This document shows, in pieces, positions 1 through 6,413 of a stretch of DNA of 11,525 bases. Each line of letters begins with the position of its first letter. Position 1 is the stretch's first letter. Where the stretch lies: the NCBI GenBank assembly GCA_021827255.1, contig JAKAWO010000069.1:1-11525 (forward strand). The letters run 5' to 3'. A program made the translations under genes and the position numbers. Under the pieces are notes generated by a model. The model did no database searches. It saw nothing but the letters and a program-made list of their open reading frames with translations, and was not told where the DNA came from. The DNA comes from Acidobacteriota bacterium (GTDB taxonomy: Bacteria > Acidobacteriota > Terriglobia > UBA7540).

Positions 1-6
1 TCCGAT

Positions 7-1917
7 CTAACCCTCCAGCATTCCGCCATGTTCCAGCAGCAAACGCTCCTGAAACTCGCTCTGGGCGAGAGCGGACAGGTTTTGCGCAGCCGGGATTTCA
101 CCGAAATTGAGAATGGCCTGCGCCTGTCGGGCGGTGACGGAAACCAGCGGCGAGGTCCCGAACAATAGGCCCATCCGGTAGGGCATTGGGGATGGCTGGA
201 AATCCTCCAGCACAGGCGCTCGATAGGCGTAAAACCATTCGGGAACGGTAGGATTGGCGCCGTAATTCGCCGTGACAAGTTCAACGAGTGCGATTGCGGC
301 CGCCAGCGGCAGCGCGCTCTTCGCCCAACGGTGTCCTCTCGGAATCGCTGCGAGCCAGATCACGGTTCCGAAGGCGAACCCAAGGAGCTCCGGGAAACGC
401 ATGCGGATGATCGTCACGGCGTAAATGGCGGCATAATCCGGGGCCCCCAGGGGCAGAGGTGAGTAACCCGGCGCGCCCACCACACGGCTTGTCCACAGAA
501 GCAGCCCATCCGCGAGCGTCATGACGCCCGCCGGCGCGATCCACGCCGCCACCCAGGTGATGGCGACGAGGCCCAGCAGAAGCTTCGCGAGGGGGAGGAG
601 TTTCCGGGCGCGCGCCCGCAAGGCGTCGTTGTTCTGTCGCAAATCGTCAACGCCCCAACCGGCCAGAATCGCCACCAGAAGAGCGAACGGCACCAGCAGC
701 TTGACCGGGAATCGTACCAGTTGGAGTGGCGGGAAAATCATGTAGGCGAATGCAAACGCGGGCGTGAAGCGTCCAAAGCTGAGCAACAGAAGGGCGAGGG
801 CAGCCCAGCCAATGAAGGTGCGGCGGCGGTCCGACCCTCCACGCCACGCGACCCCGGCCAGAAACAGAGGCACAAAGCCGATGAAGAGGGACGGAAAATA
901 AGCGCGGTTGGCAAAGTTCAGTAGCGTGGTCCAGAGCGAAGGCGTGGTAAACATCGGGCCGAAAAACGCCGGCATCAGCATATCCAGCAGACTCAGCGGG
1001 CTGAGCGACCAATAGGTTGTCTGGCTGTAAGGCATGCCGACGGCGCCGCGCAGCGAGTCCCCGAGCAAGTTCAGGCCCGGAATCAACTGAATGGCGGCGA
1101 GGCTCAGCGCCAGCGCGCTGACGGCGGCGAAGGCCATCACCACGATCCGGTTGGGGGGCGACAAAACTCTCTTCCAACTTGGGTTGCGATGGAGCGCATA
1201 GAGAAAACAGAGCATGAAAGTCGCGATGAAGGTGAAGGGCTCGCCGCCCAGGAATTGGAGAGCAAAAACAGCGGCCAAAAGCGCCCAACCGCGAGCCGAG
1301 GATTTCCGAAGGGCGCGGTCCGTCACCAGCAGCGCCCACGGAATCCACGCGGCCGCGGCGATTTGATTGTAAAAGCTGCCTAGAGACAGAACCGGCCCGC
1401 TAAGGACAAAGACGGCTCCTGCAAAAAGCGCCGCGAGCCGCGACTGGCCCCATTGCCGCGCTAACAGGTACGCCCCGAGCGCCATCCAGGCAAAGTGCAG
1501 GACAAAATGGAGCGAGTAGGCTAGAGGGAACGGAAGCCAGGCTATCAGCAAGGTCGTGGGATAGAAAAACAGAGAATTGGGATTGGCCAGATGCGGCTGG
1601 CCAAAATTCAAATAGCGATTCCAGAGGGGCAACGCGCCCCGGCGCAGCGTCTGCCGGACGAACTTTTCTTCGGGGTAGCTCTGGTTGAGAATGTCCCGGT
1701 AGAAGAACATCTGCCCGGCGAATAGCACCCTCCAGAACATTGCCAGCACTGCGGACACCAGCACCCCGCAGAGGGCGGCATCAACCCGATTGAAGGTGAA
1801 CGAATCCGTGTCTGAGCGAAGACTCTTTGCCGAAAAGCCAGATGGAGAAATCCGCTCCATGGGGACTGTGGGACACGCCAACCCTAGCACACGGTTTGAA
1901 GGCCCGCAATCCGCCAA
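7..1917 (-). CDS. YfhO-like multi-span membrane protein, possibly C-terminally truncated
   Basis: This is a 636-residue polytopic membrane protein resembling the bacterial YfhO-like/GT-C glycosyltransferase-related group. A charged N-terminus (about 1-45) is followed by a first membrane span (about 47-66). Next comes a periplasmic loop with the features typical of this group: FFYRD at 71-75, PLWN at 97-100, FGQP at 105-108 and ANPNSLFFYP at 111-120. Many hydrophobic spans follow to about residue 550. In the family the acidic residue after the first span (here D75) sits near the active site, and the proteins are thought to move sugars from lipid carriers; the substrate here is unknown. The longest frame begins with TTG at 1917, with a GGAGGG directly adjacent, which is too close for a normal ribosome site. 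ATG at 1860 (Met20) is an alternative without a clear ribosome site, so the start is uncertain. Many relatives, as I recall them, carry a further soluble C-terminal domain; here the frame stops soon after the membrane part. It follows the GT-C gene by 39 bases and is probably cotranscribed with it. Confidence 0.8.
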   Translation of the reverse strand: MADCGPSNRVLGLACPTVPMERISPSGFSAKSLRSDTDSFTFNRVDAALCGVLVSAVLAMFWRVLFAGQMFFYRDILNQSYPEEKFVRQTLRRGALPLWNRYLNFGQPHLANPNSLFFYPTTLLIAWLPFPLAYSLHFVLHFAWMALGAYLLARQWGQSRLAALFAGAVFVLSGPVLSLGSFYNQIAAAAWIPWALLVTDRALRKSSARGWALLAAVFALQFLGGEPFTFIATFMLCFLYALHRNPSWKRVLSPPNRIVVMAFAAVSALALSLAAIQLIPGLNLLGDSLRGAVGMPYSQTTYWSLSPLSLLDMLMPAFFGPMFTTPSLWTTLLNFANRAYFPSLFIGFVPLFLAGVAWRGGSDRRRTFIGWAALALLLLSFGRFTPAFAFAYMIFPPLQLVRFPVKLLVPFALLVAILAGWGVDDLRQNNDALRARARKLLPLAKLLLGLVAITWVAAWIAPAGVMTLADGLLLWTSRVVGAPGYSPLPLGAPDYAAIYAVTIIRMRFPELLGFAFGTVIWLAAIPRGHRWAKSALPLAAAIALVELVTANYGANPTVPEWFYAYRAPVLEDFQPSPMPYRMGLLFGTSPLVSVTARQAQAILNFGEIPAAQNLSALAQSEFQERLLLEHGGMLEG

Positions 1918-1956
1918 CCCTCCGCCACGGCGTGCTCAGACGGTCGCGGTCGCGGG

Positions 1957-3498
1957 TCATTTTTTGATTCTGTAGATTTCCGCGTAGTACCCGTCTGGGA
2001 AAGGAGCGCCGACCCTTGCGATGAGCCTGCCCTGTTTCTTCGCCACCCTCCAAACCACACGGCTTGGGTGCGGCCCGCGCACGACGATGTAATCCGATTG
2101 CATCATCCACTGCCGGTAGCGTCCGGAATCCACGGGAAAGCCTTTGGGCAGGAATTCGCGCAGGGTCAAGTCACGCCGTTGCTCGAGGCCAAAAAATGGG
2201 TCAGGGATCACTGAAAGTAACACCTTCGAGTTCTGAGGAAGGACTTGGCTGATCTTCCGGCACCACTCGAAGTAATGGGTGACACGTTGGTTGTTAATAT
2301 TCAAAGCGTAGTTCACCGCGTAGGTGGAAAGCGCGCACTGCTGCGCGAACCAGAGGGCGAGAAGAACACCGATCCAGCCCAAAGTCTTTGCCCAGACCCG
2401 GCGCTCTCTCGCGAGAAGAATAATATGCGCCAGCCCGATGGCCGTGAGCGGCGTCAGATAAACAACGTACCACATCTCTTTCCCCCAGATCGCCACCCCC
2501 ATGATGACAAGCTGACATGCCGGGAGAACCGACAGGGCGGTCCGTTTACGAGCGGAGAAAAACAGCCCGACGAGCCCAGCGAGCCAGACCAGGCCGATCG
2601 CCGGGTTACCCGGCGAGCCGTATTGTCCAACGAACATTCGGAAGGTGTGGCGAAGGTGTTGAAATACGAGCGGCTGTCGGCCGGCCTTGGTCAAGATTTG
2701 TCCCCCGAACTGCGCCATGAAGTCTCTCCAATGCGGCAGAATATAGGCCCCCCAAAAGGCGACCGGCGTCAGGATACCGGCAAGTAAATGGGGCAGGGCT
2801 CGCCTGCGCGGCGACTCCGGATAAGCGATGTGGCGAAACCCAACGGCGACGGGAGCCGCGGCGCCCATCGGATGCGTCAACGCGGCAAGTCCGCACACCA
2901 GGCCCGTCAGGAACGTCCTTGTCTTGCCGGGAGGGCTGCCGAGGGGCCGAGGCTCGGCGTCTAAAACAAGGGCCAGCAAAATGAGGACGAGCGCCATCAT
3001 GTCCATGCGTCCGATCAGCGAACCTCGAAGGAAGGCCGTGTCCAACAATAAGAGTGCTACAGGAAAAAGGGCCCAACAGCGGCCAAGGCCAGAACGGTCG
3101 CCCAGGACGTAGGTCAGGGCCGCGGCGACAACCCCAAGAGCGAGGGAGGCCAATCGCAAAGCGGCCAAGCTCACGCCTCCGATGGAGAACACGAGCCACA
3201 GGAAGAGAAAGTAAAGCGGCGGCTGAAGAAATGTGCATCGCGTGGCTCCCGGAAGAAGCCCTGAAAACACGTCAGTGGCCGGGACGCCTTGATGAAGCAG
3301 GCTGGTGGCCGGATCGGCAAAGATGGATTCGTCAGGCCAAGGCGGAGGGTACTTAAGGAACAGAGCGTGGGCGAAATAGAGGAAGAAGGAAGCTGCCAGT
3401 AGCACCGCGGCGATGGAAGACAGCCAAAAGGCGAGCTTCACGCCCGTTCTGGCGTTGTCCCCGGCGGGCATCGTGCGGGAACCAGGGGTGGATGCCAA
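1957..3498 (-). CDS. GT-C fold glycosyltransferase, PMT_2/ArnT-like
   Basis: This 513-residue membrane protein resembles the dolichyl-phosphate-mannose-protein mannosyltransferase-like family (PMT_2), which transfers sugars from polyprenyl-phosphate donors on the outer face of the membrane. A signal-anchor span lies at about 22-46. It is followed by the family's acidic loop PPWPDESIFADP (51-62, with D56 and E57 as likely catalytic or metal residues), QPPLYF (92-97), GRMDMMAL (163-170) and LTHP (207-210). About eight further hydrophobic spans follow, then a soluble C-terminal domain from about 420 to the end. The TTG start at 3498 is preferred because GAGG lies five bases upstream; the next in-frame ATG (Met10) has no ribosome site. 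It lies 73 bases after murB and 39 before the YfhO-like gene on the same strand, which suggests a shared transcript and a role in glycosylating an envelope lipid, polymer or protein. The acceptor and the sugar cannot be read from the sequence. Confidence 0.85.
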   Translation of the reverse strand: MASTPGSRTMPAGDNARTGVKLAFWLSSIAAVLLAASFFLYFAHALFLKYPPPWPDESIFADPATSLLHQGVPATDVFSGLLPGATRCTFLQPPLYFLFLWLVFSIGGVSLAALRLASLALGVVAAALTYVLGDRSGLGRCWALFPVALLLLDTAFLRGSLIGRMDMMALVLILLALVLDAEPRPLGSPPGKTRTFLTGLVCGLAALTHPMGAAAPVAVGFRHIAYPESPRRRALPHLLAGILTPVAFWGAYILPHWRDFMAQFGGQILTKAGRQPLVFQHLRHTFRMFVGQYGSPGNPAIGLVWLAGLVGLFFSARKRTALSVLPACQLVIMGVAIWGKEMWYVVYLTPLTAIGLAHIILLARERRVWAKTLGWIGVLLALWFAQQCALSTYAVNYALNINNQRVTHYFEWCRKISQVLPQNSKVLLSVIPDPFFGLEQRRDLTLREFLPKGFPVDSGRYRQWMMQSDYIVVRGPHPSRVVWRVAKKQGRLIARVGAPFPDGYYAEIYRIKK

Positions 3499-3505
3499 AT
3501 TGCCT

Positions 3506-3518
3506 CACTAGCGTTTGG
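3506..3518 (-). repeat. Copy 1 of a motif found before two start codons
   Basis: The + strand reads CACTAGCGTTTGG here, starting eight bases upstream of the TTG start of the GT-C gene. A near-identical motif, CACTTAGCGTTTGG, occurs before murB at 4696-4709. Nine bases (AGCGTTTGG) are identical and both copies have the same orientation relative to the downstream gene. It may be a shared regulatory element or a chance match. Confidence 0.3.
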
Positions 3519-3571
3519 GATCGGTCAAAGTAGCATAAGGATTCGCCGAAGAGCGACGGTGGCTGTTTGCT

Positions 3572-4678
3572 TTAAGCATCACGCCTCACATGCCTTTCAA
3601 TTTCCCCCGGAGCAAAGCCGACAAGCTCCGGCTCGAGCGGAATCGCCACGCCGGTTCGAGCCTGCACCGTGCGGCGAATGTGGCCGGCGAGAGCGAGAAC
3701 GTCCTCGGCGGTTGCGCCGCCGCGGTTCAGCAGCACCAGCGGCTGAGTCGGATTGACTTGCGCACCGCCGATCTGGAAGTCCTTCAGGCCGCAGATATCG
3801 ATTAAAAAGGCGCTCGGGAGTTTGATGGGTTCTGATGGCGAACGCCGGCGGATTTCATCCAGTCTGGCCAGCACGGCAGGAGGATTTCCGCGTGCCAGGC
3901 GGGCTCGCAGCGCCTCGTATTGGACCGCGCTCAACTGCAAGTTCTTAAAGAATGATCCCGCGTTGCCACCCTTTTCCTGGCGCGGGAAGGGGAACTTGCG
4001 GTCTCGGATTTGAGTGACGGCGCGGCGAACTTCGGCGATGGAGGGCTCGGCGAGGCCCCGTTCGCTGAAGTAGTCGCGCACGTCGCGGTAACTGAGGTTG
4101 GGCTGGCCGAGCTTGCGCAGGCGCAACTGGAGCGACAGGATGATGAACCGGCCCTTCGCCACCGTGTTGAAGATGCTCGCGCGATAGCTGAGTTGACAAT
4201 CCTCCCGCATCAACGTCCGCAGCGCGCCGGTCGCGGTTTCCATGACCTCCACGCTTTCAAACACGTCGCTGATTTGCTGGCCGTAAGCGCCAATGTTCTG
4301 GACGAGCGCCGCGCCCGCCTGGCCGGGAATGTGCGACAGGTTCTCAATGCCCCACAGCTCTTGCTCGACCGCGCTCCGCGCCGCTTCATCCCAGGTTTCT
4401 CCGGCTTGAATGCGGACCGAAACCGTGCCATCAGCGCGGCCTTTGGTCTCGATGCCCTTCTGCGCCGGATGAATCACCAAACCGTCAAAGCCGCGGTCGC
4501 TCACCAGGATATTGCTCCCGCCACCCAGGATGAAAACCGGCAATCCCTCCCGCCGCGCGAAATCGAGTGCCGCGCGGAATTCCGCGGCCGCGGAGGCGCT
4601 GGCAAAAAAGCGCGCCGGGCCGCCAATCTTGAAAGTCGTGTAAGGCTTAAGCGACACGTTCGGTTGGATCGAGGTCAT
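3572..4678 (-). CDS. murB: UDP-N-acetylenolpyruvoylglucosamine reductase
   Basis: MurB reduces UDP-GlcNAc-enolpyruvate to UDP-MurNAc with NADPH and FAD in the cytoplasm, the second committed step of peptidoglycan synthesis. The 368-residue protein begins with the family's typical N-terminus (TTFKIGGPA at 14-22). It carries the FAD-binding GGGSN (52-56), IPGQAGAALVQNIGAYG (117-133), the SYRASIF segment (164-170, with Y165 and R166), GSFFKN (241-246, with the proton-donor serine S242) and LEPEL (348-352, with E351 matching the catalytic glutamate of E. coli MurB). The Tyr-Arg segment and GSFFKN arrangement fit a type I enzyme. The frame is open upstream to a GTG at 4741, but the ATG at 4678 fits the family N-terminus best; no strong ribosome site is visible at either, and a GTG at 4696 is a third option. 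It lies 67 bases downstream of the ECF sigma gene and 73 upstream of the GT-C gene, not beside murC or ddl as in many genomes. Confidence 0.95.
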   Translation of the reverse strand: MTSIQPNVSLKPYTTFKIGGPARFFASASAAAEFRAALDFARREGLPVFILGGGSNILVSDRGFDGLVIHPAQKGIETKGRADGTVSVRIQAGETWDEAARSAVEQELWGIENLSHIPGQAGAALVQNIGAYGQQISDVFESVEVMETATGALRTLMREDCQLSYRASIFNTVAKGRFIILSLQLRLRKLGQPNLSYRDVRDYFSERGLAEPSIAEVRRAVTQIRDRKFPFPRQEKGGNAGSFFKNLQLSAVQYEALRARLARGNPPAVLARLDEIRRRSPSEPIKLPSAFLIDICGLKDFQIGGAQVNPTQPLVLLNRGGATAEDVLALAGHIRRTVQARTGVAIPLEPELVGFAPGEIERHVRRDA

Positions 4679-4695
4679 CGGCAGACAGTATTTCA

Positions 4696-4709
4696 CACTT
4701 AGCGTTTGG
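4696..4709 (-). repeat. Copy 2 of a motif found before two start codons
   Basis: CACTTAGCGTTTGG on the + strand, 17 bases upstream of the murB ATG. It matches the motif before the GT-C gene (3506-3518) apart from one extra T. The conserved core on the coding strand is CCAAACGCT. Function unknown. Confidence 0.3.
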
Positions 4710-4745
4710 CGGCGAGGGATCACCCCGGGCGCGCGGGACACAGCG

Positions 4746-5621
4746 TCAGTCCGTGAGAACCGCTAGCTTGAGGTTGCGGAGGCGCGCGGGGTTGGCAATG
4801 ATCTCGACTTGGGCGATCTTCCCGCTTGTGAGCGTAAAAATGAGGCCCCGAAGCAGGCGGCCGCCCGGAGCCCACACGAGTCCTACGGACCCATTGACTA
4901 AGGCGGGCTGCGCAAATCTAGCCATATGCGAAAATGCGATCGCTCCTTTGGCCCAGTTCCGCGCGCCGCGGATTTCTTTGGGCGCGCCCGGGGGCGCGGC
5001 GACTTCGTCCATTCGGACGACCACATCAGGGTCAAGGACGGCGAGCAGCCCCTCGAAATCCCCGGCGCGCAAGGCCGCGAGGAACGCGCCGGCAACCTCG
5101 CGTTGTTGCGCAAGGCCGGTGTCAGGAACCGTGGCCGCTCCCTGTACCCGCCGTCGCGCCCGGCTGGCGAGCTGCCTTGCCGCGGACGGCGTGCGGCCCA
5201 CGATGGCAGCGATGTCCTCGAACCGCACGGCGAGCATGTCATGCAGCACGAACGCGACCCGCTCGGCGGGAGTTAACCTGTCGAGTACGACGAGCAGCGC
5301 GAGGCCAACGGAGTCAGCCAGCAGCGCTTCCTGCTCTGGGTCGGCGCTATTCGCGATAGGCTCGGCGGGACGCGAATCTATAGGTTCTTCGCGCCGCGAC
5401 TGGCGTGAGCGCAGCATGTCCAGGCACACGCGCGCGACGACCGTCGACAGCCATCCGCCAGGGTTTGCAATGCTTCGAGCAGCAGATCGGCTGAGTCGCA
5501 GCCATGCTTCCTGAACGGCGTCGTCTGCCTCGTTGAGGGAGCCGAGCATCCGATAAGCCACTCCCCGCAGACGACTTCGGTTTTCCTCGAATCGCTCCGC
5601 CAGCCACGCACTATCGTCCAT
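4746..5621 (-). CDS. ECF sigma factor with C-terminal SnoaL-like domain (ECF41/SigJ-like)
   Basis: This 291-residue protein directs RNA polymerase to stress-type promoters. Sigma region 2 covers about 6-72 (YRMLGSLNEADDAVQEAW at 23-40 is the classic region 2 stretch). Region 4 covers about 115-158 (LTPAERVAFVLHDML, then the helix-turn-helix EDIAAIVGRTPSAARQLASR). A SnoaL-like domain follows at about 172-285, ending in the IANPARL motif (276-282). In ECF41-type factors this extension replaces a separate anti-sigma factor and tunes activity. Two motifs I recall as typical of ECF41, WLPEP in the linker and DGGGK in the SnoaL domain, are not seen here (the matching segment reads RMDEVAAPPGAP, 203-214), so it may belong to a sister group such as ECF56. 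The ATG at 5621 is preferred over the in-frame ATG at 5630 because AGGAA lies nine bases upstream of the former and directly abuts the latter. It is divergent from its likely partner, the CMD-family gene, and carries an ECF41-type promoter in front. Confidence 0.92.
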   Translation of the reverse strand: MDDSAWLAERFEENRSRLRGVAYRMLGSLNEADDAVQEAWLRLSRSAARSIANPGGWLSTVVARVCLDMLRSRQSRREEPIDSRPAEPIANSADPEQEALLADSVGLALLVVLDRLTPAERVAFVLHDMLAVRFEDIAAIVGRTPSAARQLASRARRRVQGAATVPDTGLAQQREVAGAFLAALRAGDFEGLLAVLDPDVVVRMDEVAAPPGAPKEIRGARNWAKGAIAFSHMARFAQPALVNGSVGLVWAPGGRLLRGLIFTLTSGKIAQVEIIANPARLRNLKLAVLTD

Positions 5622-5622
5622 C

Positions 5623-5649
5623 GGTCGCATTTCCTAGTCGCGTTCCGTC
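5623..5649 (+). promoter_or_regulatory. Possible weak ECF41-type promoter toward the CMD gene
   Basis: GGTCGCA (5623-5629) matches TGTCACA at five of seven positions. It is followed by exactly 16 bases and then CGTC (5646-5649). It would start transcription near 5656, about 44 bases before the CMD-family ATG. The exact spacing and the perfect -10 support it; the -35 mismatches, and its overlap with the start of the sigma gene, leave room for chance. Confidence 0.4.
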
Positions 5650-5661
5650 ATACTGATGACG
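5646..5661. repeat. Inverted repeat joining the two -10 elements
   Basis: CGTCAT-ACTG-ATGACG is a perfect six-base inverted repeat with a four-base spacer. Its left end contains the -10 CGTC of the candidate rightward promoter and its right end contains the -10 of the leftward promoter. It could be two promoter cores placed face to face, or an operator for another regulator. Confidence 0.6.
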
Positions 5662-5684
5662 AACTGAACCCAATCTATGTGACA
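5658..5684 (-). promoter_or_regulatory. ECF41-type promoter upstream of the sigma gene
   Basis: On the minus strand, TGTCACA (5684-5678) is followed by exactly 16 bases and CGTC (5661-5658). This is an exact match to the promoter consensus I recall for ECF41 sigma factors. Transcription would begin near 5651, about 30 bases before the sigma factor's ATG at 5621. The inference is positive autoregulation, with possible read-through into murB and the two GT-C-type genes. Confidence 0.7.
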
Positions 5685-5699
5685 CGGAGGTTGGCTACG

Positions 5700-6200
5700 A
5701 TGCAAGCACGAATGAAAAACCCGGCGATGGTTGTCCCAGACGCCATGCAACCCCTGCAATCCCTTGGGAAATGCGCGGAGCAGAGCGGCGTGCCTCTCCG
5801 CACGCTCGCCCTCGTCCACCTGCGCGCCAGCCAGATCAACGGATGCAGCGTCTGCGTTGACATGGCGTTTCGCTTCAAAAAGGCAGACGATACCGACGAG
5901 CGTCTCTTCGCGGTAGCGGCCTGGCGCGAAGCGCCTTACTTCACCGACGCCGAACGCGCCGCGCTGGCGCTCGCCGAGGCCGTCACCCGGCTGAGCGACC
6001 GGGCTGACCCAGTGCCTGACGAAATCTGGCAGGAAGCCGCGCGGCACTACAAGGAGTCGGAGCTTGCGGCCCTGATCCTCTCAATCGCCTTGACCAACGT
6101 TTGGAACCGACTCAACGTGGCCACCCGGCAGGTGGCGGGCGAGTGGGCGAAGTCGGCAGACGCGCGGAAATGGGTGGAAAGCGGTTCGGGTTCGCGCTGA
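5700..6200 (+). CDS. Carboxymuconolactone decarboxylase (AhpD-like) family protein
   Basis: This 166-residue all-helical protein belongs to the CMD/AhpD-like family, whose members are often encoded next to ECF41-type sigma factors and are thought to act in peroxide or redox defence. The core motif LRASQINGCSVCVDM (41-55) carries the redox pair C49 and C52. Strikingly, the two AhpD proton-relay residues appear replaced: the position 12 residues before C49 (Glu in AhpD) is A37, and the position four after C52 (His in AhpD) is A56. H40 is a nearby histidine. A conserved C-terminal half follows (RLFAVAAWREAPYFTDAER at about 71-89). The ATG at 5700 is chosen because GGAGG (5686-5690) lies nine bases upstream; an in-frame GTG at 5679 overlaps a promoter element. 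The gene is divergent from the sigma gene and convergent with the MFS gene. Its substrate is unknown, and the protein may work as a dithiol enzyme without the classic relay. Confidence 0.9.
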   Translation: MQARMKNPAMVVPDAMQPLQSLGKCAEQSGVPLRTLALVHLRASQINGCSVCVDMAFRFKKADDTDERLFAVAAWREAPYFTDAERAALALAEAVTRLSDRADPVPDEIWQEAARHYKESELAALILSIALTNVWNRLNVATRQVAGEWAKSADARKWVESGSGSR

Positions 6201-6413
6201 ACGACGCCAGAGAATCACAATGCGCCCTGAGCACGCGGGAGGACGCGCTTGACCGAGCGGCGGTTTGGCCTCGGTCCCGCTCTGTACCAGGGCCGTACCC
6301 GAAGGCAACGTTTCCACCGTGAGGCTTGGCTTCGAGCAGGAAGGAGCTTCCCCAGGTTGTTAGAAGCCCTGCGATTCACCTCGGTGGACCGTACGAGCGT
6401 GAAATCACCCGCC

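Noticed and set aside
4010..4702. 230-codon open frame on the + strand opposite murB
   Set aside because: It lies wholly inside a gene with all MurB motifs and has a composition typical of the antisense of GC-rich coding DNA; no ribosome site or known motif.
4753..5514. 253-codon open frame on the + strand opposite the ECF sigma gene
   Set aside because: Ser/Arg/Ala-rich antisense shadow of a clearly conserved sigma factor.
6251..6282. Hairpin GACCGAG/CTCGGTC between the convergent CMD and MFS genes, as a terminator
   Set aside because: A 12-base loop and no T run on either strand; the 213-base gap otherwise holds nothing recognisable.
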